A program made the position numbers and the translations under genes. 64,000 bases of DNA from Crocosphaera chwakensis CCY0110 (lineage in GTDB: Bacteria > Cyanobacteriota > Cyanobacteriia > Cyanobacteriales > Microcystaceae): NCBI RefSeq assembly GCF_000169335.1, contig NZ_AAXW01000008.1, forward strand, positions 1 to 64,000, read 5' to 3'. The notes below the pieces were generated by a model that was not told where the DNA came from, ran no database searches, and was given only the letters and a program-made list of their open reading frames with translations. The stretch's first letter is position 1, and each line of letters opens with the position of its first letter. Shown here piece by piece: positions 1 to 8,821 of the stretch.

Positions 1-1
1 A

Positions 2-343
2 CTCGATCAAGCGCAAAAAACTATCAAAGATTTTCAAGATAGTGATAGAATCGAAAGAACATATGATTCATCTCGTTCTTCTGTTGCTAGTCGTCCTAAT
101 CTTTCTTGGAAGTCATCTTGTGGTTCTCCTAATAATGGTGAAAAAGTTTGGTGGGCTGTAAAAACAGATGGTTCTAACCTTAATCTCGTTAAAAGGAATT
201 ATTGTGGTGATGCCATGATTTATTCTAGGGGAGAAACACAAGTGGCTAGTTTTACCTCAAAGTCTGAGGCTGAAAGTTTTGCTAAAATGTTAAATGCTCA
301 TTCTGGTGAACCATTTTGGATTCGTGAAAGTATTAGACGTTAA
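2..343 (+). CDS. C-terminal part of an unknown protein (SPOR-like tail)
   Basis: An open frame enters from the left edge and stops with TAA at 341-343; 113 codons are visible. The N-terminus lies outside the window. The visible part is Ser/Asn-rich, with two Cys (SSCGSP and YCGD). It ends in a segment (VASFTSKSEAESFAKML) that resembles the end of a SPOR-type or SPOR-like repeat, as found at the tail of several cyanobacterial exported or kinase-linked proteins. That resemblance is by eye only. Codon use matches the neighbours. I do not recognise the family and assign no function. Confidence 0.6.
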   Translation, partial: LDQAQKTIKDFQDSDRIERTYDSSRSSVASRPNLSWKSSCGSPNNGEKVWWAVKTDGSNLNLVKRNYCGDAMIYSRGETQVASFTSKSEAESFAKMLNAHSGEPFWIRESIRR

Positions 344-521
344 AATGTTAAGTTAAGTCAGTTTTTGTTTTTATAGCAGTACAAAAAAATCATGACATTA
401 TTGTAAGATGAGAAGTGCCTCCGCCTACAATATTTGGAAATTTCCTAAATGTCTTAACGATAATAAGTAATGCTATATTGAAAATACTGACTTTATTTTA
501 CTTCTTTTAATAAAATTTATA

Positions 522-1742
522 ATGATTACTCAATCTAATAAAATCATCATCGGCTTTTTGATTGCTATCTCATTAAGTGCTATCTCAGGAATTAGTTTTG
601 CTTTAATCAAAGCGAGTTTATCCAATAATTTAACTCAATCTAGTTCTGAAAATGAAGCAAATCAAAACAAAGATTATCAAGAAAGTAAAAATATTGAAAA
701 CAATTTATCAGTCATTCCTCCCCCTCGACAAAAACAAACAATTTTAACAACTCAATTATTACAACAAGAAGAAAAAAAATTTAAACAAGGAAGTGAATAC
801 TTTAATGAAGCTGATAGATTACTCGCAGAAGCAAGAGATAAAAATGATAGTCAATCTGCTATATTTTTACTAAATGAAGCTCAAAAAAAATTAGAACAAG
901 CTGATAAGATAATGCAAGAATTTGAACCAAATAGTCCTTATTATCAATCGGCTCAAAATTATATCAACTATATTCCTTTTTATGCAGATAGTATTAATCA
1001 ATGGAAAAATTATTTTACTCAATTAGATACTTATCAAGCAAAAACTCATCCTTGGGAAACGACTATTAACAATAATAATTTTATCGATCTAACTTATCAT
1101 AATAAACAGTATGTCATGGCGAAAGCAAAAAAACAATCAGTGGTTTTAACGTTTGATGATGGTCCTTCCCCTCAATATACCGAGGCAATTTTAGATATTT
1201 TAAGGAAGTATAATGTTAAAGCAACCTTTTTTGTAGTTGGTAGTCAAGTTAGTCAGTATTGTCCTATTCTACGGCGTATTTATCAAGAAGGCCACGAAAT
1301 TGGTAATCACAGTTATAATCATCCGTGGATGGGTAGAATCTCTTCAGAAGAACAGCAGCAAGAAATTTTCCAAACTCAGTCTATTATTGAAAATTGTATT
1401 GGTTCAAAACCCCGTTGGTTTCGTTCACCCTACGCTAGTCAAAACGAGTCAACGTTAAAAATCGCTCATCAAGCTGGTTTAAATACAGCATTATGGACGA
1501 TTGATACTGAAGATTGGCGAAAAACAAGTACCACAAACAGTATTATTGAAAAAGCATTAAATTATCGCAGTAATAACATTATTTTGATGCACGATGGTGT
1601 TGAACCAAATCCCAATTTTAAGCATCCTTCTGCTTCTTCAAGTCGTAGCAATACCGTGCAATCTTTAGACATCATCATTCAACGTTTCCAAGATAAGGGA
1701 TTTCAGTTTGTAACTATCAGTGAAGCATTTTCTAGTTATTAG
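522..1742 (+). CDS. NodB-type polysaccharide deacetylase
   Basis: This is a membrane-anchored or exported carbohydrate esterase family 4 enzyme, expected to remove N-acetyl groups from peptidoglycan or another extracellular glycan. Residues 1-30 form one hydrophobic N-terminal segment (signal anchor or signal peptide). Residues 75-160 are a helical, Gln/Glu-rich region that may be coiled coil. The NodB domain starts near 205. Motif 1 (TFDDGP, 210-215) supplies the Asp pair, and motif 2 (NHSYNHP, 262-268) supplies the two metal-binding His. Further motifs are RSPYAS, an LWTIDTEDW segment and ILMHDG near the C-terminus. All catalytic motifs appear intact. The ATG follows an AT-rich leader without a clear Shine-Dalgarno sequence. 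The glycan substrate cannot be told from sequence. Confidence 0.9.
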   Translation: MITQSNKIIIGFLIAISLSAISGISFALIKASLSNNLTQSSSENEANQNKDYQESKNIENNLSVIPPPRQKQTILTTQLLQQEEKKFKQGSEYFNEADRLLAEARDKNDSQSAIFLLNEAQKKLEQADKIMQEFEPNSPYYQSAQNYINYIPFYADSINQWKNYFTQLDTYQAKTHPWETTINNNNFIDLTYHNKQYVMAKAKKQSVVLTFDDGPSPQYTEAILDILRKYNVKATFFVVGSQVSQYCPILRRIYQEGHEIGNHSYNHPWMGRISSEEQQQEIFQTQSIIENCIGSKPRWFRSPYASQNESTLKIAHQAGLNTALWTIDTEDWRKTSTTNSIIEKALNYRSNNIILMHDGVEPNPNFKHPSASSSRSNTVQSLDIIIQRFQDKGFQFVTISEAFSSY

Positions 1743-1747
1743 TTAAT

Positions 1748-2224
1748 CTATTCTGTTTCTTCCCAAAAATACTCTTGATTTGTGGATTTATCAGCACAAG
1801 CTTTTTCTATTTCTTGTTTCCATTGTGAACGAACTTCTGTAAATAAAGTGTCTATCATTGCCTCATTAAAAAATAAGCTTAATAACCCGATAGATTGTCC
1901 TTCTGATTGATGACGAAATTCATTTAAACTATAATCAGCGAGGGACAAAAAACTCTCTAATAAACCCTCAGTTAAAGGTTGTCTGGCAAGTTGGGAAAAC
2001 AAAGCTTGAACTTCTTTATTATCTTTTAAAGCAGTGCGAATCATTTCTTGTTTATCAGGAGTTAGGGTTATACTAGGTTCATCCTCACAACTAATATTAA
2101 TCCATTCGCCTTTTAAAGGGTTGATTGATTGAGATAAAGCTAGATTAGGAGTTAGAGAAACTGTCAAAGAAGCTAATCCCATCAGAATCGTTGATTTTTT
2201 CAAAAATGTAATTATTTTACTCAT
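1748..2224 (-). CDS. Predicted exported protein of unknown function
   Basis: The product is 158 aa. It has a basic N-terminus, a hydrophobic core and an Ala-x-Ser-type cleavage region (LALSQS, near residue 30), so it looks like a Sec-exported periplasmic protein. The mature part is mostly helical and acidic, with a single Cys near 51 (ISCEDE) and another near 144. The stop lies 5 bp from the stop of the convergent deacetylase gene. I do not recognise a family. Confidence 0.6.
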   Translation of the reverse strand: MSKIITFLKKSTILMGLASLTVSLTPNLALSQSINPLKGEWINISCEDEPSITLTPDKQEMIRTALKDNKEVQALFSQLARQPLTEGLLESFLSLADYSLNEFRHQSEGQSIGLLSLFFNEAMIDTLFTEVRSQWKQEIEKACADKSTNQEYFWEETE

Positions 2225-2280
2225 GTTTAATTTAATGAAATTATTAAAAACTCTTATTTATTCTAGCATTAGTAGAAATA

Positions 2281-2499
2281 TTACAATTGTTCCCAATCAT
2301 CTTTATTTATTTTGGCACGTTTTAGGACTCTAGTTAATAAACCAAGACTAACATCTCCCTGATGAGGATTAGGAATTGTTAATTTTAAATTATCTTTGAC
2401 CATATATTGATGTTTGCCACCAGAATAAGGGCCTTGAAAACCTGCTTTTTTTAGATAAAAAATAAGTTCTCGTCATTTTATCGGTTTTAAAGGTGGCAT
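2281..2499 (-). pseudogene. hicA: hicA toxin gene with an in-frame stop
   Basis: Reading the minus strand from the ATG at 2499 gives a 73-codon frame that matches a HicA mRNA interferase (dsRBD-like fold) along its length. It contains GPYSGGKH with the conserved active-site His, and LTIPNPHQGD. Codon 9 (2473-2475) is TGA, so the frame is broken after MPPLKPIK; no frameshift is needed. The ATG overlaps the hicB stop codon (TAATG), the usual tight coupling of such modules. No in-frame ATG follows before residue 33, so a working toxin is unlikely. An alternative non-ATG start just after the stop cannot be excluded. Confidence 0.85.
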
Positions 2500-2741
2500 T
2501 AGGCGACCTCTTGCGTTACGTTGAGATCAACACCGTCAATAATGGGAAAAGAATGACCTAAACGAAACCCTAAAATAATCCATCCTTCGAGTGCATCTTG
2601 TAAATCTTCTCGACAAGCTTCTAAAGTATTTGCATTACTCCAAACACCCTCACATTCAGGAATTTCTCCATAAAAAGTTCCATCTTCTAACAACTCATAA
2701 GTTGCCTTGTGCATTGCTGTAGAGATATATTTAGTCAACAT
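2499..2741 (-). CDS. hicB: HicB-family antitoxin
   Basis: This is an 80-aa antitoxin with the partial RNase H fold of HicB. Visible family features are the strand YELLEDGTFYGEIPECEGVWSN (split here as YELLEDG and GEIPECEGVWSN), followed by the helix in which EACREDLQDALEGWI is characteristic. It normally neutralises HicA and represses its own operon. Here the toxin gene directly downstream (overlapping by one base) carries a stop codon, while the antitoxin frame is intact. There is no separate C-terminal DNA-binding domain, as is usual for the short cyanobacterial form. Confidence 0.85.
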   Translation of the reverse strand: MLTKYISTAMHKATYELLEDGTFYGEIPECEGVWSNANTLEACREDLQDALEGWIILGFRLGHSFPIIDGVDLNVTQEVA

Positions 2742-2793
2742 ATAAGCATAACCAGTTATTAGCTAATATTTGCAATTACTATTATAATCTTAA

Positions 2794-2844
2794 TCAATCA
2801 GCATAAACCCAGATATTAGTATCAATAAAATATCTATCTTTCAT
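2794..2844 (-). pseudogene. Truncated PIN-domain toxin (vapC-like) remnant
   Basis: An ATG at 2844 overlaps the end of the preceding antitoxin-like gene in another frame, as vapBC pairs usually do. It encodes MKDRYFIDTNIWVYAD and then TGA. The first strand of a PIN nuclease, including the first catalytic Asp (IDTN), is clear. The remaining ~115 residues with the other acidic residues are absent from the downstream DNA, which leads directly into the hicB promoter region. This is a deletion remnant, not a working nuclease. Confidence 0.75.
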
Positions 2845-3031
2845 ATAATTTATCTCTCGAAGGTAAATCGAGATTATCCACAGTAATGAGATGAGCATAA
2901 ACTCGTCTAGTTGACTTAGCTTGAGTAGGAATTAAATCAGCTTCAGCCTGTAACTTTTCTTCTAATTCCTTAATCATCTGGTTAACTCTCTCTGTGGGTA
3001 AATTATCAGGAATATTAATAACAATTTGCAT
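2834..3031 (-). CDS. Antitoxin-like small protein (VapB position)
   Basis: The product is 65 aa. The N-terminal strand (MQIVINIPDNLP) is followed by a helical, charged segment (QMIKELEEKLQAEAD), a pattern typical of ribbon-helix-helix or VapB-like antitoxins in cyanobacteria. The C-terminus (SRDKLYER) is the typical toxin-binding tail, and its last codons overlap the start of a PIN-domain remnant. Together they form a vapBC-like pair whose toxin is lost. It lies 24 bp downstream of mdh on the same strand. The exact antitoxin family is uncertain. Confidence 0.65.
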   Translation of the reverse strand: MQIVINIPDNLPTERVNQMIKELEEKLQAEADLIPTQAKSTRRVYAHLITVDNLDLPSRDKLYER

Positions 3032-3055
3032 TCTAATAACTCCGTTTCAGCTAAA

Positions 3056-4030
3056 TCATTTAATGCCAACACTTTCTAAAGCAAAATGAACATTTTTTCT
3101 AACCGAATTAGCAGAAATGTGTAACGCTTCTTGCTCATTATTGCTCAATTTTATCTCTAATATTTTCTTGACTCCACGACAACTTAAAAAGCAAGGAACA
3201 CCGATATAAATATCATTTAATCCATATTCTCCTTGTAAATAAGCAGCCGTTGGCAACAAACGAGATTGATCCCTTAAAATGCTTTCAATCATAATATAAG
3301 CAGCAGAAGCTGGTGCATAATAAGCTCCCCCTGTTTTTAATAATTTAACCACTTCTGCTCCCCCGTTACGGGTTCTTTCGATTAACCTATTAATGGTTGG
3401 TGAATCTAATAACTCAGTAATAGGAATGCCGTTAACCGTGCAATAATTCGGTAAAGGTACCATTAAATCCCCGTGTCCCCCTAACACCATGGCCGTTACA
3501 TTAGCGGTGGAAATGCCCAATTCCATAGCGATAAAGGTTTGCAGACGGGAAGAATCCAACACCCCGGCCATCCCCATTACTCGCTGAGGGGGTAACCCAG
3601 TTACTTTACGGGTTAAATAGGTCATTACATCAAGGGGGTTGGTAATGACCATAAAAATAGCATTAGGAGAGTATTTATAGGCTTTTTCAGCTACATCAGC
3701 CACAATTTTAGCATTAATTGCCAAAAGGTCATCTCGGCTAATACCAGGGGTTCTGGCACGGCCTGCGGTGATGACCACTAAATCGGCTCCGGCTGTCTCT
3801 TCGTAATTATTTGTCCCCACCACCTCACAGTTATGGTATTCGAGTCCTTGAGCTTCCATTAAGTCAAGGGCAATGCCTTGGGGAAGTCCTTCAACAACAT
3901 CCAAGAGAACCACATCAGCTAAGTCTTTTTCTACGATGCGTTGGGCCAAAGTTCGCCCCACATTTCCTGCGCCTATAATGGCTACACGGAGAGATTGACA
4001 GGGGAGAAGGGAGTCGTAAGAGACAGTCAT
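3056..4030 (-). CDS. mdh: Malate dehydrogenase (LDH-like type)
   Basis: This cytosolic enzyme interconverts malate and oxaloacetate with NAD(H). The 324-aa product has the Rossmann glycine motif GAGNVG (residues 20-25) and an Asp at the end of the second strand (LLDVVEG), which indicates NAD preference. It also has the catalytic-loop Arg in ITAGRARTPG, substrate Arg in MAGVLDSSR and the active-site His in GGHGDLMVP. Arg in the 'RARTPG' loop supports malate over lactate specificity. ndhO lies 12 bp upstream on the same strand, suggesting cotranscription; a small antitoxin-like gene follows. Confidence 0.93.
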   Translation of the reverse strand: MTVSYDSLLPCQSLRVAIIGAGNVGRTLAQRIVEKDLADVVLLDVVEGLPQGIALDLMEAQGLEYHNCEVVGTNNYEETAGADLVVITAGRARTPGISRDDLLAINAKIVADVAEKAYKYSPNAIFMVITNPLDVMTYLTRKVTGLPPQRVMGMAGVLDSSRLQTFIAMELGISTANVTAMVLGGHGDLMVPLPNYCTVNGIPITELLDSPTINRLIERTRNGGAEVVKLLKTGGAYYAPASAAYIMIESILRDQSRLLPTAAYLQGEYGLNDIYIGVPCFLSCRGVKKILEIKLSNNEQEALHISANSVRKNVHFALESVGIK

Positions 4031-4042
4031 AATCTTTAAAAT

Positions 4043-4258
4043 TTATACGGCTTCTAGTTGGTCGAGGCGTAACCAAACACTGGGAGTGGGAACATAAAAT
4101 CGAATTAAAGCATATTCGTCATTCATGTCAAGAATTTCCCCTTTGCTTTCAAACAGATAGGAAGGAAAACGGGTATCACTGGCTTTCGCTTCTACACTGT
4201 TTTCGAGCTTTTCTTTGACGACGCGCACTAAAGCACCTTTTTTAATTTTACCGGCCAT
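4043..4258 (-). CDS. ndhO: NAD(P)H-quinone oxidoreductase subunit O
   Basis: This 71-aa protein is a small peripheral subunit specific to the cyanobacterial and chloroplast NDH-1 complex, which takes part in respiration and cyclic electron flow at the thylakoid membrane. It has the KOW-like N-terminal strand pattern (KKGALVRVVKEKL) and the typical C-terminus (YALIRFYVPTPSVWLRLDQLEAV region, cited only in part). Length is normal for the family. The gap to mdh downstream is 12 bp, so the two genes are probably cotranscribed. The gene for NdhM lies elsewhere in the window (54.6 kb). Confidence 0.93.
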   Translation of the reverse strand: MAGKIKKGALVRVVKEKLENSVEAKASDTRFPSYLFESKGEILDMNDEYALIRFYVPTPSVWLRLDQLEAV

Positions 4259-4406
4259 AATGGTTCTGTTATTCTCAATTTTTAGAGTTTCCTTCTAATC
4301 CTAGCAAGGGAAAATCAATAAGTAACCCCTGATCATTAAAGAATTACTCTTATCGTCGCTTCGCTCCTAGGTGTGGGGAAGAAATTATTGTTCACTGAAT
4401 AAATGT

Positions 4407-5801
4407 TTAATCTGAGGATTCTTGAAAGACCACTCTAACAATAGTTCCTTTACCCACTTGAGAGACAATATTAATTTTTCCCCCACATTTTTCGATTAAG
4501 TGATGGGCAATGGTTAATCCGAGTCCGACTCCTTCAAGATTACGATTGAGGGTATTACGTCCCCGATAAAAACTATCGAATAGTTTGGGGAGATCACTCT
4601 GTTCGATACCCATTCCTGTATCACTAACGGATATTTCTACCCCTTCAGATTTTAAGGCTGCTTGTACGCTAATGCGTCCCCCTTCTGAGGTAAATTTGAG
4701 GCTATTATGAATAATGTTTTGTAGAATGCGTCTTAACCAAACGTTGGGACAAGCTACAGGTGGAAAGCCAGGGGGAATAGTGTACCCTAAAGTAATTCCT
4801 TTTTCTTCAGCGATCGCTTGATAGGTACTAACGATACCCGGAACCACTTCTCCAAGGTGAACGGTAGGCTCAGCGTCTCCTAAACTTTGATTGAGTTGTA
4901 ATAAGTCTTGTAATCCAATGAGTAGGGTATTTTGGCGATCGCATTCTCTTTTCAATAAATCGATATACCGTTGTCGAATATCCCGTTTATGTTGTTTCGA
5001 CTCTAGCAACCTTAAAGCGGTTTTCATATTGGTTAACGGGGTACTCAATTCTGTGGTTAAGGGTTTAAGAAATTCTTCTCCGAGAGTTAAACTTTGTTGT
5101 GCAACGGGTCGAGCCGTTTCGGATAAATTGTTAGGGTTAACTGATAAACTGTGACGTAACAGTCGACACCATAATTTTGTGACTAAAGTAGCCTCAACGG
5201 TAGTCGGTAAAGGAAAGGATAAAACAGAGTCACTCAATACTTCGACTGGTGTGGTATCGGTAATAGTAATCAAATGTTTTAGCCCTGATAATACCTTTCG
5301 GATGATAGCGGGGTTAAAACTATAGACGACTTTGAGAACAGTAGGTTCTAGAAGTCCTGATGGTGGATCTTCTTCTGCTGGAATTTGTTCTTGTGCCAAA
5401 ATCAAACTACACAGTTTGGGGGACAAAATTAAGCAAAAATGTTCTCGTCTTAGCTGAGTGTTAGTTTCTAGTACAATGGGAGTAAAGTTATCCTGGGATG
5501 GGGAAGCACCAGATGCACTATGACGACCAGGGGCCGTGCCACCAGTGCGACTAATGGTACAACGATAGATTTGTTGAGAAAGACCTTCTTGATAATAGCT
5601 GTCTAGGGTTGTCCACCAACGGGAATTCGGTGGTAATTTTGCCCATACTGTGGCTTGAATTTCTTCGTCAATTAAAAATTGAATCACCGTATCAACCCAT
5701 TCCCGAAAGGTACTGGCTGACACGATTAAAGGCGATAAGTTAGGGTCGGTGCTTTGAGTTAGTTGATATAGAGATAGTTCTGAGGTGGAGGGAGGATTCA
5801 T
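4407..5801 (-). CDS. Histidine-kinase-like sensor lacking the phospho-acceptor His
   Basis: The product is 464 aa and apparently soluble. The N-terminal ~210 residues are a sensory region, possibly DICT-like, judged by eye only. A helical dimerisation segment runs from 240 to 305, and a HATPase_c domain follows with its N box (NIIHNSLKFT), G1 (DTGMGIE), F (FDSFYRG) and G2 (GVGLGLTIAHH) motifs intact. In the H box the order is TTELSTPL at 249-256, so Thr250 stands where HELRTPL kinases carry the phosphorylated His. It may bind ATP and dimerise without autophosphorylating, or use another residue. It is divergent to comEC. Confidence 0.8.
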   Translation of the reverse strand: MNPPSTSELSLYQLTQSTDPNLSPLIVSASTFREWVDTVIQFLIDEEIQATVWAKLPPNSRWWTTLDSYYQEGLSQQIYRCTISRTGGTAPGRHSASGASPSQDNFTPIVLETNTQLRREHFCLILSPKLCSLILAQEQIPAEEDPPSGLLEPTVLKVVYSFNPAIIRKVLSGLKHLITITDTTPVEVLSDSVLSFPLPTTVEATLVTKLWCRLLRHSLSVNPNNLSETARPVAQQSLTLGEEFLKPLTTELSTPLTNMKTALRLLESKQHKRDIRQRYIDLLKRECDRQNTLLIGLQDLLQLNQSLGDAEPTVHLGEVVPGIVSTYQAIAEEKGITLGYTIPPGFPPVACPNVWLRRILQNIIHNSLKFTSEGGRISVQAALKSEGVEISVSDTGMGIEQSDLPKLFDSFYRGRNTLNRNLEGVGLGLTIAHHLIEKCGGKINIVSQVGKGTIVRVVFQESSD

Positions 5802-5985
5802 CCGTTTATAATCGCTCTTTTATTATGCTTTAGTATTTTCTCATTTTTCTTGGTTAATTGAGTTATTTTACTGAGTTTTGTTAACAAATTTTATAATTTA
5901 TCTTTTGTGGTAGTTGTTATTTTTTAATTTATATGATCAATTACCTTATTTCAATGGTCATTACTCACTCAGCAGGAAGATTTTA

Positions 5986-8232
5986 ATGAATTCCTTTCAT
6001 TATCTTATTCTTATTTTGGCTTATGTCGGAGGGTTATTGATAACTGGATTATGGGGGTTTCCTAATCCTAATCCGTCTTGGCAACAATGGTGTATTGCGG
6101 GTGTATTAATTGCTATTATTCCTTTTACTTTCTTCATTTTATTAAATCGTCGTTGGCGAAGATGTCCCCGATTAAGATTTTGGTTTATTGTTTCTTTAGT
6201 TGCTTGGTTAGCTGTCTTATATTTTCAATGGCGTATCCCTTCTCCTCGTTCAACGGATATCAGCTATTTAATTCAAGATAACTTTAGACCCCAAAAAGTT
6301 CAATTGATAGGAAAGCTTATATCAGAACCCAGATTAACTAACAATGACCGTAAAAAGTTTTGGTTACAAGCTCAAAAAGTTAATTTTGATAAACCAGATA
6401 GTGATTTTAAAATAGTAACAGGAAAAGTTTATGTAACTTTACCAATCAAAGAAATTAACATTATTTATCCTGGTCAAAGTTTAATCATTGAAGGGAATTT
6501 ATATCAACCGCAATCGCCTAAAAATCCTGGAGCCTTTGATTTTAAAAAATACTTAGCAAAACAAGGTTCATTTTCAGGATTAAAAGGAGAAAAAATTATC
6601 TTTACAGAAAATAAGAATAATTGGGGATTAACTAAACTAAGAAGTCGTATCATTAACGGATTTACTAATGCTTTAGGAGAGCAAAATGGATTAGTTATTA
6701 GTTCTATGATTCTCGGAAGAAGAGCGGTTGATTTACCTCCAGAAATTAGGGATTTATTTGTTAATATGGGACTGTCCCATATCTTGGCTGCATCAGGATT
6801 TCATGTGGCTTTATTATTGGGAATTATTTTTTGGTTTACTCGTTCTCTTTCTCCAACGAACAAGCTTATTTTTGGTATTACAATCTTAATTCTATATGTA
6901 GGTTTGACAGGAATTCAGCCCTCTATTTTACGAGCAAGTTTGATGGGAACTGCTATTTTAATTGGTGAAGTTGTAGATAGAAAAACAAATCCTCTTAGAA
7001 CGTTATTATTATCTGCATTTTTATTATTAGTTTTTAATCCTTTATGGATCTGGGATTTAGGATTTCAGTTAAGTTTTTTAGCAACATTTGCTTTATTAGT
7101 TACCAGTCCCTCTATTGAAAATAAGTTGGATTTTTTACCGCCTAAAATTTCTTCTATGATAGCAGTTCCTGTTGCTGTATCTATCTGGACATCTCCTTTA
7201 ATTATGTATGTTTTTCATACGTTTAGTTTTTATATTATTCCTTTTAACATTTTGGCAACTCCTTTAATCATATTATTAGTCATAGGAGGAATGATTAGTG
7301 CTATTTTTCTTCTCATTTTTCCTGTTTTTGGTGTAGAAATAGCTAAATTTTTATTTTGGCCGCTAGAAATTTTATTGCACTCTGCCAAACAAATTACTCA
7401 ATTGAAATTAAGTGCTTTGGTTGTCGGACAAATATCTTTATCTATTTTAATTATAATTTATGGAATTTTATTAATTATTTGGTTAAATACAACCTGGCAA
7501 AAACATTGGAAATTAGGTGGTATAACAATCATTTTATTGCTGATAGTACCGATTATATCTAAAAATATTTTCTTGTCTAAAATTACAATTTTGCAAGGTA
7601 ATTCAGTTCCGATTGTCATTATTCAAGATCGAGGACAAGTTACAATCTTAAACACAGGTGATGAAACAGACATTAAATATAACTTATTACCCTTTTTATA
7701 TCAGCAAGGGATTAATGAAATTACAAACGCAATTTTGACTAATAATGAAACTAAAATTTCTTTATCACTACTTGAAAAGGAAATTAAAATCAAAAATATA
7801 ATTTATTTATTTGATGAAGAAAAACACGGTTTTGATCATCTCGATAATCAAACCATAATCAAGCTTAATTCAACTATTATAAAAGCCTTAAATCAATTCC
7901 CCTTAATCTTAAAATGGAAAAATAATAAGCAATCTTGGTTATGGATAGATAGTCAAGTAAAAAACGATAACTTAACTATGCCAATTCCTCATCAATCTTC
8001 CGACATAATTTTGTGGTCAGGACAGAAACTATCGTTAGAATGGGTAAAATTGCTTACGCAAAATTCACCAAAATTTATTATTATTTCAACTAATTATATT
8101 CCAAAGTTTATTCAAAAAGAATTGACAAAACAAAACATTCAATGGTATTGGATACAAGAAATTGGAGCAATTCAATGGATACCAAAACAGGGCATTAAAC
8201 CTTTATTAAAAAATCAAGAACAAGATAGCTAA
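5986..8232 (+). CDS. comEC: ComEC/Rec2 DNA-uptake channel protein
   Basis: This polytopic inner-membrane protein passes single-stranded DNA into the cell during natural transformation. I place the start at the ATG at 5986, because AGGAAG lies six bases upstream; a longer frame begins at 5914 without such a site. The first two hydrophobic segments are followed by the DUF4131-like soluble region (~90-220), then the competence domain with about eight membrane segments. The hallmark GLSHILAASGFHV sits near residue 263. The C-terminal ~170 residues occupy the place of the metallo-beta-lactamase domain but lack any HxHxDH motif. Confidence 0.88.
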   Translation: MNSFHYLILILAYVGGLLITGLWGFPNPNPSWQQWCIAGVLIAIIPFTFFILLNRRWRRCPRLRFWFIVSLVAWLAVLYFQWRIPSPRSTDISYLIQDNFRPQKVQLIGKLISEPRLTNNDRKKFWLQAQKVNFDKPDSDFKIVTGKVYVTLPIKEINIIYPGQSLIIEGNLYQPQSPKNPGAFDFKKYLAKQGSFSGLKGEKIIFTENKNNWGLTKLRSRIINGFTNALGEQNGLVISSMILGRRAVDLPPEIRDLFVNMGLSHILAASGFHVALLLGIIFWFTRSLSPTNKLIFGITILILYVGLTGIQPSILRASLMGTAILIGEVVDRKTNPLRTLLLSAFLLLVFNPLWIWDLGFQLSFLATFALLVTSPSIENKLDFLPPKISSMIAVPVAVSIWTSPLIMYVFHTFSFYIIPFNILATPLIILLVIGGMISAIFLLIFPVFGVEIAKFLFWPLEILLHSAKQITQLKLSALVVGQISLSILIIIYGILLIIWLNTTWQKHWKLGGITIILLLIVPIISKNIFLSKITILQGNSVPIVIIQDRGQVTILNTGDETDIKYNLLPFLYQQGINEITNAILTNNETKISLSLLEKEIKIKNIIYLFDEEKHGFDHLDNQTIIKLNSTIIKALNQFPLILKWKNNKQSWLWIDSQVKNDNLTMPIPHQSSDIILWSGQKLSLEWVKLLTQNSPKFIIISTNYIPKFIQKELTKQNIQWYWIQEIGAIQWIPKQGIKPLLKNQEQDS

Positions 8233-8366
8233 TATGTGTAATCTAAAATACTTTTGAAATCTTAACAAATAGAAAAGTTAGTTAAAACAATCACAATGGT
8301 TTTTTCAGCGAAGTGTTACCTTAGTAAAGGATAGAAATTTCTCTAGAATTTAATGATGAGGATTGT

Positions 8367-8660
8367 ATGAATAATCCACAACTCCCTTTTAAGTGTACGA
8401 GTCAGGAACTTGAAAAAGCAGCCATTGAACGGTTCCGGACTCATATAAGTTCACTTCCTGCCCAATGTCAAATTTTCCGCGAACCCTGGAATCATTCGAC
8501 AGTAATTTGTATTGACTTTGTACAATGTCCTCATTTGCTAGATACTCTTAAAGATATGGAACCTTCTTTAGTGGAAGGGGTTCAAGCATTAGGATTAGGC
8601 AATGCCATTATTTTTCGTTTAGGTAAAAAATTGATGGGATGGAAAAATATCGTCTCTTAA
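8367..8660 (+). CDS. Conserved hypothetical protein
   Basis: The product is 97 aa, soluble and mixed alpha/beta. It has a central strand (STVICIDFVQCPHLLD) and a C-terminal strand (GNAIIFRLGKKLMGWKN). Two Cys are spaced through the middle. GAGGATT precedes the ATG by a few bases, so this start is well supported. I do not recognise the family; it looks like one of the small cyanobacteria-specific proteins. Confidence 0.6.
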   Translation: MNNPQLPFKCTSQELEKAAIERFRTHISSLPAQCQIFREPWNHSTVICIDFVQCPHLLDTLKDMEPSLVEGVQALGLGNAIIFRLGKKLMGWKNIVS

Positions 8661-8704
8661 ACTCAAATCTTACATCTTGTTTAAAATTAGGTTTTCTACA
8701 TTAG

Positions 8705-8766
8705 GGTGGGTTAGACGGCTATCATTTAGCTACTCACAAGAATATACTAATCTGTTGTAACCCACC
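8705..8766. repeat. Small inverted repeat (dispersed type)
   Basis: GGTGGGTTA at 8705-8713 pairs with TAACCCACC at 8758-8766. Short elements ending in GGTGGGTTA/TAACCCACC are common dispersed repeats in cyanobacterial genomes. It lies in a 325-bp gene-poor gap that leads into an insertion sequence. Confidence 0.5.
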
Positions 8767-8821
8767 ACCTAGGTTAAAATAAGAGATAATAATTATCTTA
8801 AGTTTTACTTGTATAAACAAT

